A stretch of DNA of 64,000 bases from Polaribacter sp. HaHaR_3_91. GTDB taxonomy: Bacteria; Bacteroidota; Bacteroidia; Flavobacteriales; Flavobacteriaceae. A program made the translations under genes and the position numbers. This document shows, one piece after another, positions 7,550 through 16,125 of the stretch. The DNA lies in NCBI RefSeq assembly GCF_019278525.1, contig NZ_CP058986.1, positions 3,673,001 to 3,737,000 of the forward strand. Reading direction: 5' to 3'. Each line of letters starts with the position of its first letter. The stretch's first letter is position 1. Under the pieces are notes generated by a model. It made no database searches. It was not told where the DNA came from and saw only the letters and a list, made by a program, of their open reading frames with translations.

Positions 7550-10500
7550 AATAGTTTTTATAAATAGCGCATCTGTACAATACGCAGAAATTGAATTAGA
7601 TGGAAATGTTCATTTAATTGGAACGCAAGGTGTTGGAAAAAGTACATTGCTTCGTGCTATTTTATTTTTTTACAATGCAAATAAAACAAAGCTTGGGATA
7701 CCGAGAGAGAAAAAGGGATTTGATGATTATTATTTTCAATATCAAAACTCATATATTATTTACGAAATTATAAAAGACAACATTCCTTTTTGTGTTTTAG
7801 CCTACAAAGTAAATGGAAAAGTTGCATTCAGGTTTTTTAATTCTGAGTATAAGCGAGAATTATTTATCGATAAGGATAATAAAGCTTTTGAAAGTTGGGA
7901 TAAAATTAGAAATGCTTTTGGTAAAGAGATTTATTACACAAATTTAATAAAGAGTTATGAAGATTTTCGTAGAATCATTTATGGAGATAATAATGGATTA
8001 AAGCCTGAACTTAAAAAGTATGCTTTAATAGAAAGTAAGCAATATCAAAATATACCAAGAACTATTCAAAACGTACTTCTCAATACTAATTTAGAAGCGA
8101 AATTTATTAAAGACACCATAATAAATTCTCTAAATGAAGAGGAGTTTCTTATAGATATAGAGAATTATTCTAAAAATCATTTACGTGATTTTGAAACTCA
8201 AATTAACGATATTAAAATATGGTTTAAAGAAAATAGAAAAGGGCAAATTGTAGCCAGGAAACAAGCTGATAAAATTATTGATAGATTCAGAGTTTACAAT
8301 TTCCTAAAAAGGGAAAAGAAAGAGCTAGCTTATGAATTAGCATCTAGAATAAATTACATAGAAAATGAAAAGCCACTTTTATCTTCTAGTTTTAAGAAAG
8401 AAAATAATGAGTTAAATACCTTATATAAAAGTAAAGAAAATTTAAAAGAGCTTCATTTAAAAAGAGAACAAAAGTTAATTTCAGATATTGATTATCTCAA
8501 AAAAGTATTAACGAAATCGAAAGAAAAAAAGGTTGATTATGACAATCAAAATATCAATCAAATAATTTCAAAAGTTGCAAAAAAAGATGCTTTAACTATT
8601 GAACAAAAAACTTTAGGGGACGAAAAAAATCTGCTAACCTCTAAATTCACAGAAATTAGTCAGAAATTTCAAGCTCTCATTTCCCAAATTCAAAATCAAC
8701 AACAAGAGTTTACCAATACGCAAAACGCAGAAATCAATAAAATACAGCGTGATTTTGGAGAGAATAAGACTTCAGTATTTGATGCCTACCAAAAATTGAT
8801 AAATCAAATTAAAGAAGAAAATAAAGATGAAGTAGATAAAGGTTACAATGTTTTAGAAAAAATAAAAGAAAATGAAAATAGCCTAAAAAGAAGCAAATCA
8901 GAATTAAAACATAAAACCTTTTTCTCTACAGAAATTGAGAAGAGTAAAGCCGATAAAAAAACACTTGATGACAAAATTTCAAGCTCGAAAAGCATCATAT
9001 TAAATTCAACAAATCAAACAGCTACAATTCTTAAGGAGTGGGAATTAGAGGCAAAAGAAGTTGAAAGAATTAATAATTCGTCAGTTGAGAAAGAAAAAGA
9101 AAAAAGTCAAAAAATAGCATTTGAAATCGAGAAAATTGAAAACAAAATTCAACAAAGTAAATCTTCTCTTTACGGCTGGTTAAATGACAATAATATTCCT
9201 AATTGGCAAAACACTATAGGTAAAGTAATTGATGAAGACAATGTATTATTCAACACAGAACTAAACCCTAAACTAATTGATAGTACTTCCTCTACCCTAT
9301 TTGGTATAGAGTTAAACTTAAACACCTTAAAAAACAGTATTAAAACTGTCAAAGAATACAATGAAGAAATTGAGGAATATAAAGGTAAGATTGTTGAAGT
9401 TCAAAATACTATTAAGCAATTTAATGTAAATAAAGAGGAAAGTTTAAAAAAGCTGAAAACTAAATTTAAGAAAAAACTAAATAGTCTTAGAGAAGTTATT
9501 GCAGAAAATGAATATACAATATCACAAAACGAAGAAAAGTTAAAGAAAAATAAAATTGATTTAGATGAATGGATTTCAAAAGCTAAATCTGAAAAAGAAG
9601 CTATTTTACAAAAACTAGAAAATGATTTAGATGAAGTTGCTTCAAAGAAATTAAAAGCTAAAGATAACCTTGAATTTATAAAAAAAGGAATAAGGCGTAA
9701 AACAAGCTTAAAAGAAAAGGAACGGGATTCTGAAATTAAATCTTTAGAGGAAATCAGAAATAATACCATTTCCGAAATAAAAACTTCTATCTCAAATAGT
9801 AAAGAAGTATCAGATAAACGTATTCAAGAGCTCAAAAAAGAACAAAACTCAGAATTAGACAACAAAGGAGCTGACACGAAAAGACTCAATATAATTGATG
9901 ATAAATTAAACAATATAGAAAAGGACTTAGATTATATAAAAGAGAACGAAACAATTGTTATTGAGTACAACAAAGACAAAAGAGAACTCTTTGACAAAGT
10001 ACCTCAATTAAAAGTTGAGAAAACTAGTTTAGAAAAAAAACAAGCTTCAATAGTTACTGAACATAAAATTGAGTTGAATAAAATAAATACAAAATATTCT
10101 AAACAAGAAGATTTTGTTAAATCAATACAGTCTAAAATTGATGAATTTGATAATGACGAAAAGAAATTTATTGAGTTTAAAGAAAAGTCAGAAACTTATA
10201 AAAGCATCCATATTTATTTTTCTGAGCCAATTAGAGAAATTATTGAGACAAAAACGGCTATCTCAATTATTGCAGAAGTAAATGACAAACATTATAAAGG
10301 AATCGAGATATTTAAAGAGTTACAACAATCTACAAATGCATTTACTGGTAATTTTAGCGAACAGAATATATTTAGCTTTAAAGTAAAATTAAATGAAGAT
10401 ATTGAATTTTTAAACTTTGCATCTGAACTTAAAGAATTTATCGAATTGGATAAAATTAACGAATATGAAAACCGAGTAAATAATCGATTTGCAAATATCA

Positions 10501-11237
10501 TTCGCTTAATAGGCAGAGAAACAACTGAACTGAACTCTAAAAAAGGAGAAATTGAAAAAATAATCAAAAAAATTAATGATGATTTTATTGGCAAAAACTT
10601 TGTTCAAGCCATCAAAGGAATGGAAATGAAAACTTTAGAAAGTTCTAATCCAATCGTCAAATTATTAATTCAGATAAAAGAGTTTAATGATGAAAACAGT
10701 CTTGCTTTAGGAGAAACAAATCTTTTTACTTCCTCAGAAAGTAATTCAAAAAATCAAAAAGCGGTAGATTTATTAAAACAATTAGTCAAAGAATTAATAA
10801 AGTCAAAAAGCACAACTCTAACACTTTCAGAGTCTTTTGATTTACAATTTAGAATAATAGAGAATGATAATGATTCTGGATGGGTAGAAAAACTTTCTAA
10901 TGTTGGTAGTGAGGGAACGGATGTTTTAGTCAAAGCTATGATAAACATTTTACTTCTAAATGTTTTTAAAGATAGTGCTTCTAAAAAATTCAAAGATTTT
11001 AAATTACATTGTATGATGGATGAAATAGGTAGACTTCACCCTAATAATGTTAAAGGGATTTTAAGATTTGCGAACGAAAGAAACATTTTACTAATTAATG
11101 GTTCACCAACAAGTCAAAATGCTACAGATTATAAATACACATATAAACTTGCAAAAGAACAATCTAAAAATAACACTAAAAAATACATCACAAAAATTAA
11201 TCGATTGGTTAAAGTAAATACCAAAGTTCTTAATTAA
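7533..11237 (+). CDS. jetC: Wadjet SMC-like ATPase JetC
   Basis: This 1234-residue protein is built as an SMC. Residues 30-38 are a Walker A motif (GTQGVGKST). About 700 residues of Lys/Glu-rich coiled coil surround a central hinge. A signature-like SNVGSEGTD lies near residue 1122, and a Walker B LHCMMDEIGRL near 1158, with the following INGSPT as switch region. It is the ATP-driven DNA-translocating motor of the Wadjet plasmid- and phage-defence complex. It overlaps jetB by 17 bases and its stop overlaps the jetD ATG by one. The minus-strand frames inside it are shadows of the coiled coil. Confidence 0.9.
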   Translation: MRYLNKIVFINSASVQYAEIELDGNVHLIGTQGVGKSTLLRAILFFYNANKTKLGIPREKKGFDDYYFQYQNSYIIYEIIKDNIPFCVLAYKVNGKVAFRFFNSEYKRELFIDKDNKAFESWDKIRNAFGKEIYYTNLIKSYEDFRRIIYGDNNGLKPELKKYALIESKQYQNIPRTIQNVLLNTNLEAKFIKDTIINSLNEEEFLIDIENYSKNHLRDFETQINDIKIWFKENRKGQIVARKQADKIIDRFRVYNFLKREKKELAYELASRINYIENEKPLLSSSFKKENNELNTLYKSKENLKELHLKREQKLISDIDYLKKVLTKSKEKKVDYDNQNINQIISKVAKKDALTIEQKTLGDEKNLLTSKFTEISQKFQALISQIQNQQQEFTNTQNAEINKIQRDFGENKTSVFDAYQKLINQIKEENKDEVDKGYNVLEKIKENENSLKRSKSELKHKTFFSTEIEKSKADKKTLDDKISSSKSIILNSTNQTATILKEWELEAKEVERINNSSVEKEKEKSQKIAFEIEKIENKIQQSKSSLYGWLNDNNIPNWQNTIGKVIDEDNVLFNTELNPKLIDSTSSTLFGIELNLNTLKNSIKTVKEYNEEIEEYKGKIVEVQNTIKQFNVNKEESLKKLKTKFKKKLNSLREVIAENEYTISQNEEKLKKNKIDLDEWISKAKSEKEAILQKLENDLDEVASKKLKAKDNLEFIKKGIRRKTSLKEKERDSEIKSLEEIRNNTISEIKTSISNSKEVSDKRIQELKKEQNSELDNKGADTKRLNIIDDKLNNIEKDLDYIKENETIVIEYNKDKRELFDKVPQLKVEKTSLEKKQASIVTEHKIELNKINTKYSKQEDFVKSIQSKIDEFDNDEKKFIEFKEKSETYKSIHIYFSEPIREIIETKTAISIIAEVNDKHYKGIEIFKELQQSTNAFTGNFSEQNIFSFKVKLNEDIEFLNFASELKEFIELDKINEYENRVNNRFANIIRLIGRETTELNSKKGEIEKIIKKINDDFIGKNFVQAIKGMEMKTLESSNPIVKLLIQIKEFNDENSLALGETNLFTSSESNSKNQKAVDLLKQLVKELIKSKSTTLTLSESFDLQFRIIENDNDSGWVEKLSNVGSEGTDVLVKAMINILLLNVFKDSASKKFKDFKLHCMMDEIGRLHPNNVKGILRFANERNILLINGSPTSQNATDYKYTYKLAKEQSKNNTKKYITKINRLVKVNTKVLN

Positions 11238-12100
11238 TGAAATTAACATTAAAAATAGCAAAAGTATTAGTACAACTAATCAATGGAGAATCTATTCCTA
11301 ATCACTCTGCTAAAAGTAGATTAATTGACGATTTAGTATTTGAGAATATTATAACTCGAAAAGGAAAACACAAAAAGTCATTAGAATTAATAAATAAAGT
11401 GGATCTACACACCTATTTAGCAAATCAATTGCAAATTAATAATTTGAATAAATACATTTTAGCATTAGAAAATGAAAATTCAACTCGTGCAGAACTTGTA
11501 AAAATCACAACAGATTCTAAAAAATCAAAAGAGAGAGCTTTTAAAGGCTTTTTAATGAATAGTTATAGTCCAATAAAGGCAGAACTGAATAATGAAACCA
11601 TAATCATCAATCCTATTAAAGGAAGCTTTGTTTTTATATATGATTATGAATCTTTTATAATCCCAAAAGAAATAACCGTTATTGGTGTTGAGAATGCTAA
11701 AAATTTTAGTCAAATACAAGAACAGAAATACTTATTTAAAAATATAAACCCTTTGTTTGTTTCTCGTTATCCTCAAAACCAAAATAAAGATTTTATAAAA
11801 TGGATGAATTCTATCCCAAATAATTATTTGCATTTTGGAGATTTTGATATTGCAGGAATTGGGATATACTTAAACGAATATAAAAAGCATTTATCAGAAA
11901 AAGCGACATTTTTTATTCCTGAAAATATTAAAAGTGATTTAAGAAATGATGGTAATAGAGAACGATTTGATAATCAAAAAGTAAATTTCAAAATTGACAA
12001 AATACAGGAATCAAGAGTTATAGATTTAATTGAATTAATCAAAAAAGAAAAAAAAGGTCTAGACCAAGAATATTATATTGAAACGAATAACCAAAGCTAA
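11237..12100 (+). CDS. jetD: Wadjet nuclease JetD (TOPRIM domain)
   Basis: A 287-residue protein with a TOPRIM-like catalytic core: the Glu in TVIGVENAKNF near residue 151 and the DxD in HFGDFDIAGIGIYLNEY near 201. The N-terminal half holds winged-helix-like segments (SIPNHSAKSRLIDDLVFENI). In Wadjet, JetD is the topoisomerase-VI-like endonuclease that cuts the plasmid after JetABC has extruded it. It is shorter than many JetD proteins, so a compact Wadjet subtype is likely; I cannot fix the subtype by eye. The TAATG overlap with jetC supports a single operon. Confidence 0.85.
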   Translation: MKLTLKIAKVLVQLINGESIPNHSAKSRLIDDLVFENIITRKGKHKKSLELINKVDLHTYLANQLQINNLNKYILALENENSTRAELVKITTDSKKSKERAFKGFLMNSYSPIKAELNNETIIINPIKGSFVFIYDYESFIIPKEITVIGVENAKNFSQIQEQKYLFKNINPLFVSRYPQNQNKDFIKWMNSIPNNYLHFGDFDIAGIGIYLNEYKKHLSEKATFFIPENIKSDLRNDGNRERFDNQKVNFKIDKIQESRVIDLIELIKKEKKGLDQEYYIETNNQS

Positions 12101-12241
12101 AAGCCATACACATTCGCAATTCGCTTCAGCCAACACACAAGCCCAAAATTGCAAAAGAGTATGTCTCGCCAACGCTCACTTCCGAACTAAATAACAAACA
12201 TCGGAAAATCAAGCAGAACGAGAAAGCACTATGCACAACAA

Positions 12242-12865
12242 AATACTGTGGTAAAAAGCAAGTAAAAACTCATTAATTTTTCACTAAAACACTTCTATAA
12301 TTATTATCATAAGTTAGTCCGGATTTAGCAATCGCAAAAGCTTGTTTTAGTAGCTTATTACATACCGTTATTAAGGCTAGTTTTTTGCTCTTTCCTTTAG
12401 CGACTATTCTATCATAAATTGCTTTCAAGCATAGTTATATTTACAGGCATTAAAACTGCACATAAATAGTAAATAGCCCGTAGCTTCCATCACACAATGA
12501 CTATTTACATCTAGTAGTTTTACGAACTTTTTAAAGCCTGAAATGCTATTTTTAAATTGGTAATAATTACCTAAAGAATCGGTAACATCAAAAAATAAAT
12601 GACTGATGTCAAGTCCAAAATATTTTATATCTTTATTCATAAGAGAATGTTTTTTGAAAGGACATACTACGCGAGTTTCAACGACTTAAAATCGAGGTCT
12701 AAAAGCCTCATAGAACTGTACGAAATCTGTGTAGAAAAGAGAGGGGATTTTCAATGTTGACGAGATCTAAAGTCTCTCCGTATATAATAACCTTACTCCT
12801 CTCTTTTGTGCTTTCTGATTTATATGCTTAAATTTAGTCTTTTATTATAAAATGCTAACTTAAGC
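12242..12865 (-). mobile_element. IS110-family remnant inserted in an attC-like site
   Basis: The boundaries are inferred from where the attC-like left arm breaks off and resumes. Inside lie the two ends of an IS110 transposase. An upstream non-coding region (12641-12865) contains the inverted pair AAAAGAGAGG / CCTCTCTTTT. IS110 elements lack terminal inverted repeats, in keeping with none being visible here. Confidence 0.55.
12273..12640 (-). pseudogene. IS110-family transposase, internally deleted and frameshifted
   Basis: The N-terminal piece reads YFGLDISHLFFDVTD...VMEATGY, matching the DEDD Asp and the EATG motif of IS110 transposases. It then jumps straight to the C-terminal region (MCSFNACKYN). 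A one-base frameshift interrupts this before KAIYDRIVAKGKSKKLAL and the end CNKLLKQAFAIAKSG. Most of the roughly 300-residue protein is missing, so it cannot be active. Confidence 0.8.
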
Positions 12866-12986
12866 CGTGTATAATTAATTGCTAGGTTCTTCCCTACTTG
12901 CGAATATTCCTGCGGAATATTCACGGGTTCGTAAAAGTTTGCTAACTTAGTTGCTTAACCACACAACAACGTTGGCAAACATTAAA

Positions 12987-14189
12987 ATGAAAAAACAATT
13001 ATTAATATTCGTCCTTGTTTTGACAAATGCTTTTGCTTTTTGTCAAGACACAAATCCTGAATTAGCAAAATATGTTTCTTTTCTAGAAACACAAAACACA
13101 AGTGCAAAAGATTATATAATTAACTTGTGGAAAAAACATGACATCGTTATTTTATGTGAAAGAAATCATGGAGAAATGACTCAATATGAATTGATATATG
13201 ACATTGTAAGTTCCGATTATTTCAAAAAAAATGTCGGAAATATTTTTACAGAAATAGGTTCAATAAGTAATCAAAAAGCTGTGTTAGATTTTACTAAAAC
13301 TGATTTTACAGATTCTAAAGAAAAAGAAAAACAACTTCTAAATCTTTACAGAAAAATTCAATGGAATGGTTGGAGTGCTGCTAATTTCTATTATTTTATA
13401 GACAAAATAAATACACTTAATTTTTCATTACCAGCAGATCAAAAAATAAACTTATTTGTTTCAGACGTTAAAGACCCTTCCAAAGAAAACCTTTCCAGTA
13501 AAGAAAATTTTTTAACGTATTTTAATGGAATTTACAAACATCGAGATAGCGCAATGGCAGAAAACATTATTCATGTTTATGATAGTATAAAGCTAAACTC
13601 TTCACGAAAAAAAAGTTTAGTAATTATGAATTCAAGACATGCTTTTTCAAAAACTTTTTTTGAAAACGATGACAAAAATGTTGGACATAAATTAATTGAG
13701 ACTTACAAAAATGATGTTTCAAATGTATATTTAAATGGGTTAGCTCCAACGTTAAAAGTCGTTGAATCAGATAAAAATGAGACATATAAAGACTATGTAC
13801 AAAGGCCTATACAGAATGGAAAATGGGATGCATCATTTAAAATTATAAACAAAGAAAGTTTAGGTTTTGATTTTAAAAATAGTCCTTTTGGAAATGAATT
13901 ATTTGACCTTTTTCCTTTTATCAAACATAATTATAAGTATAAAGATATATTTACAGGATTTGTATTTTATTTACCGTTAAAAAGACATTATGAAGCGTGG
14001 GGAATTCCTAATTATGTAGATGATGATTTCATAGATGAATTTTATAAACAACAAAAATTCTTTTCAGAAGCAATAGGAAACGGAGAAGTTCTAAAAGAAA
14101 ACTTGAAAGAAGATTATGATTATAATGAATCAAAATATGATGATTATATAATAATAATTGAAGAAATTAATAAATGGTTGGAAAAATAA
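12987..14189 (+). CDS. secreted ChaN/erythromycin-esterase-like protein (cassette 5)
   Basis: The start is set at ATG 12987, giving 400 residues with a signal peptide (MKKQLLIFVLVLTNAFAFCQ); an in-frame upstream start at 12951 lies within the attC-like site. The mature part has VILCERNHGEMTQYELI, a Glu in FTEIGSISNQKA, KHRDSAMAENI and MNSRHAFSK. This pattern of Glu and His motifs resembles the ChaN/EreA/TIKI superfamily, whose members bind haem or hydrolyse esters or peptides. Substrate is unknown. It is the single gene of a cassette bounded by GTTGGCAAAC (12971) and its exact complement (14195). Confidence 0.6.
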   Translation: MKKQLLIFVLVLTNAFAFCQDTNPELAKYVSFLETQNTSAKDYIINLWKKHDIVILCERNHGEMTQYELIYDIVSSDYFKKNVGNIFTEIGSISNQKAVLDFTKTDFTDSKEKEKQLLNLYRKIQWNGWSAANFYYFIDKINTLNFSLPADQKINLFVSDVKDPSKENLSSKENFLTYFNGIYKHRDSAMAENIIHVYDSIKLNSSRKKSLVIMNSRHAFSKTFFENDDKNVGHKLIETYKNDVSNVYLNGLAPTLKVVESDKNETYKDYVQRPIQNGKWDASFKIINKESLGFDFKNSPFGNELFDLFPFIKHNYKYKDIFTGFVFYLPLKRHYEAWGIPNYVDDDFIDEFYKQQKFFSEAIGNGEVLKENLKEDYDYNESKYDDYIIIIEEINKWLEK

Positions 14190-14194
14190 AAAAC

Positions 14195-14334
14195 GTTTGC
14201 CAACACCTTCTATAAAAAATTGCTATATTTGGTTTAAACTAAAACTTGTTGCTTCTTTGCAAACTTCTGAATTTCCGCTGGAAATTCCTCGTTCACAAAA
14301 TCGCAACTTTCCATACAAAACAACGTTGTACAAT
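14195..14334 (+). repeat. attC-like palindrome E (end of cassette 5)
   Basis: GTTTGCCAAC at 14195-14204 is the exact reverse complement of the start of cassette 5 (12971-12980). The arms are weaker here (TTCTATAAAAAATTGC against GCAACTTTCCATAC), and GTT follows at 14325. The next cassette would begin GTTGTACAAT; no matching close is found before the IS3 debris ends. Confidence 0.6.
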
Positions 14335-14353
14335 ATTTAGGAAATGTACTTTC

Positions 14354-14605
14354 CTGAAATAGGTTGACTAAAAATTAAACACTTAATTATAGTCACTTAT
14401 GAAAACTCAAAACAACCCTGGCAAAAAAAACGTACGAAAAAGCACCTTTAGAGCTCAAATTATTCGTCGTTGACCAAATTCAGAATGGACACAACTACTT
14501 AGCAATCGTTACTCATGCATATTCTAAGCAAATTACGGGATATAAACTCGACAATCAAATGAGGAACGGTATAAATTAACCTAAAAAAAGGTCAACCTAT
14601 ATCAG
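14354..14605 (+). mobile_element. IS3-type deletion derivative with both ends
   Basis: The terminal repeats CTGAAATAGGTTGAC (14354-14368) and GTCAACCTATATCAG (14591-14605) are inverted with one mismatch. The inside holds a fragment of an rve integrase core (GHNYLAIVTHAYSKQITGY) fused to the right end. At 252 bp it resembles a miniature derivative of the element whose other end lies at 15549. Confidence 0.65.
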
Positions 14606-14618
14606 TATAATATAAAAG

Positions 14619-15210
14619 GATTGCAACTGTAATACAAAAGAATTGCTACTACCCTACACTGCAATGTTTATCATAAAGTAAAAACAATTGCTACAAATTC
14701 ACAAAGACAATACAAATTCTCATCAAAATAAATAATTGCATTACAAAAACAAAAAGGATTGCAAATGTAATACAAAAGGATTGCCATTACTTTACACTGC
14801 AATTTTATCACAAAGTAAAAACAATTGCTATAAATTCACAAAAACAACACAAAGCCATATCAAAATAAATTATTGTATTACAAAAACAAAAAAGATTGCA
14901 ACTGTAATACAAAAGAATTGCCACTACCTTACACTGCAATGTTTATCATAAAGTAAAAACAATTGCTACAAATTCACAAAAACAACACAAAGCCATATCA
15001 AAATAAATTATTGTATTACAAAAACAAAAAAGATTGCAACTGTAATACAAAAGAATTGCTACTACCTTACACTGCAATGTTTATCATAAAGTAAAAACAA
15101 TTGCTACAAATTCACAAAGACGACACAAATTCTCATCAAAATAAATAATTGCATTACAAAAACGAAAAGGATTGCAAATGTAATACAAAAGGATTGCCAT
15201 TACTTTACAC
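14619..15210. repeat. 138-bp tandem repeat, about 4.5 copies
   Basis: The word GATTGCAAnTGTAATACAAAA recurs with g at 14619, 14757, 14894, 15032 and 15170, a period of 137-138 bp. Each unit contains the short inverted pair GTATTACA / TGTAATAC and several TTGC words. No real gene is present; frames read through it are repeat artefacts. It lies exactly between two IS3 fragments. Confidence 0.85.
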
Positions 15211-15211
15211 A

Positions 15212-15563
15212 GCATTTGCAGAAGAAAATGGCATAATGATGAGCATGACAGAACAATATGATCCTTATGAAAACGCAATTGCAGAGCGAATTAATAGAAC
15301 TTTAAAATATGAATATGGACTTAGAAATTGCATTAAAAATACTGCCATTGCTCAAGAAGTAACAAAACAAGCTGTATATATTTACAACAATTTAAGAACC
15401 CATTTTAGCTTAGAATTAAGAAAACCAGCAGAAGTACATTTAAATCCAAACATCAAATACAAATCATATCGAAGAAATAATGTAAATTTGACTGAACTAG
15501 TTATATAGAATATAAATAATTTAAAAGGTATAAATTAGACCAAAAAAGGTCAACCTATATCAG
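15212..15563 (+). pseudogene. C-terminal remnant of an IS3-family transposase and its right end
   Basis: The reading frame from about 15212 to 15508 gives AFAEENGIMMSMTEQYDPYENAIAERIN..., the C-terminal part of an IS3-family OrfB with its catalytic Glu (the E of NAIAERIN) and the end YNNLRTHFSL. The right inverted repeat follows at 15549-15563. The N-terminal two thirds are missing, replaced by the 138-bp repeats. Confidence 0.85.
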
Positions 15564-15741
15564 TATAATACATTTCTGATTTTACTGTTTGTGGTGCAGG
15601 AACCAATCCTGTTTTTGATTTCTTTTTCTCTAGGTTATGAGAACCTACTCTACAACTATTACTACAAAACTTTTGCACACCTCTTCTTTTAGGTATATAT
15701 TCCTTTCTACAATAATTACAGATATAGTTTCTTGATTCCAT
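15550..15741 (-). CDS. small zinc-finger protein, 3' end truncated by IS3
   Basis: The reading frame encodes 63 residues with a Cys4 zinc-ribbon pattern: YICNYCRKEY then KFCSNSCRVGSH. The last five or so residues and the stop come from the IS3 right end, so the original protein was longer and its C-terminus is lost. It lies upstream of nothing on its strand but is downstream of the integrase module at 16126, so it probably was an accessory gene of that island. DNA or RNA binding is inferred from the zinc ribbon only. Confidence 0.55.
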   Translation of the reverse strand: MESRNYICNYCRKEYIPKRRGVQKFCSNSCRVGSHNLEKKKSKTGLVPAPQTVKSEMYYTDIG

Positions 15742-15800
15742 TTTGACTTAAGCTTACATACGATTTAAGGTAAATCGCGATTTTTATATATTTTTTTGAT

Positions 15801-15989
15801 TCATTGCTTCCTAGAAAACACATTCTTCAATAAATATTCTAAAGCATCTTCTGTACTTAAAAGTGGCTTATGTTTGTGTTTTTTAGGCTTAGATACAATC
15901 GCAAAATCTTTCTTTAATTTATCAAACAGCAATCTTTGCTCTTCTTTCGGAAGTGCTTTTGCTACTTGATAAACGATTTCTGCATTCAT
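15801..15989 (-). CDS. small helical protein next to integrase 1
   Basis: The start chosen is ATG 15989 (MNAEIVYQVAKALPKEEQ), giving 62 residues; a TTG at 16001 is less likely. The protein is charged and helical with a Lys/His-rich stretch (SKPKKHKHK) and no recognisable family. It lies about 125 bp downstream of the integrase gene on the same strand and could be an excision or control factor, but that is only context. Confidence 0.5.
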   Translation of the reverse strand: MNAEIVYQVAKALPKEEQRLLFDKLKKDFAIVSKPKKHKHKPLLSTEDALEYLLKNVFSRKQ

Positions 15990-16125
15990 ATTAGAACACA
16001 AAAATGAATCTTTATAAAATTAAGTTGTTCGGCTTTGAATGCCTTTGAATAGCTTTTATTGGCTTTGAACGGCTTTTGACACCTATTTTAAAAGAAAATC
16101 TGATTGTTTTTTTTAACAGCCAACA

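Larger units (their letters stand above)
12230..12980 (+). repeat. attC-like palindrome F, split by an IS110 remnant
   Basis: The left fragment GCACAACAA (12233-12241) and the right fragment starting CGTGTATAATTAATTGC (12866 on) join on paper into a perfect left arm of the other sites (AAC AAC GTGTAT...). The right end is CCACACAACAAC then GTT at 12971, where cassette GTTGGCAAAC begins. The 624 bp between the fragments are an IS110-type remnant. Confidence 0.5.

Noticed and set aside
9170..10993. Several minus-strand open frames inside jetC
   Set aside because: They mirror the Lys/Glu-rich coiled coil, giving Phe/Ser/Leu-rich shadows with no starts or context.
14736..14951. Open frames through the 14.6-15.2 kb region
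   Set aside because: They read through the 138-bp repeats, giving repeated peptides, and have no coding character.
14600..15220. Possible CRISPR array
   Set aside because: The period is 138 bp with repeat-like sequence throughout, not short repeats with unique spacers, and there are no cas genes.
15550..15741. Complete zinc-finger gene
   Set aside because: The last codons and stop are supplied by the IS3 end, so the gene is truncated.
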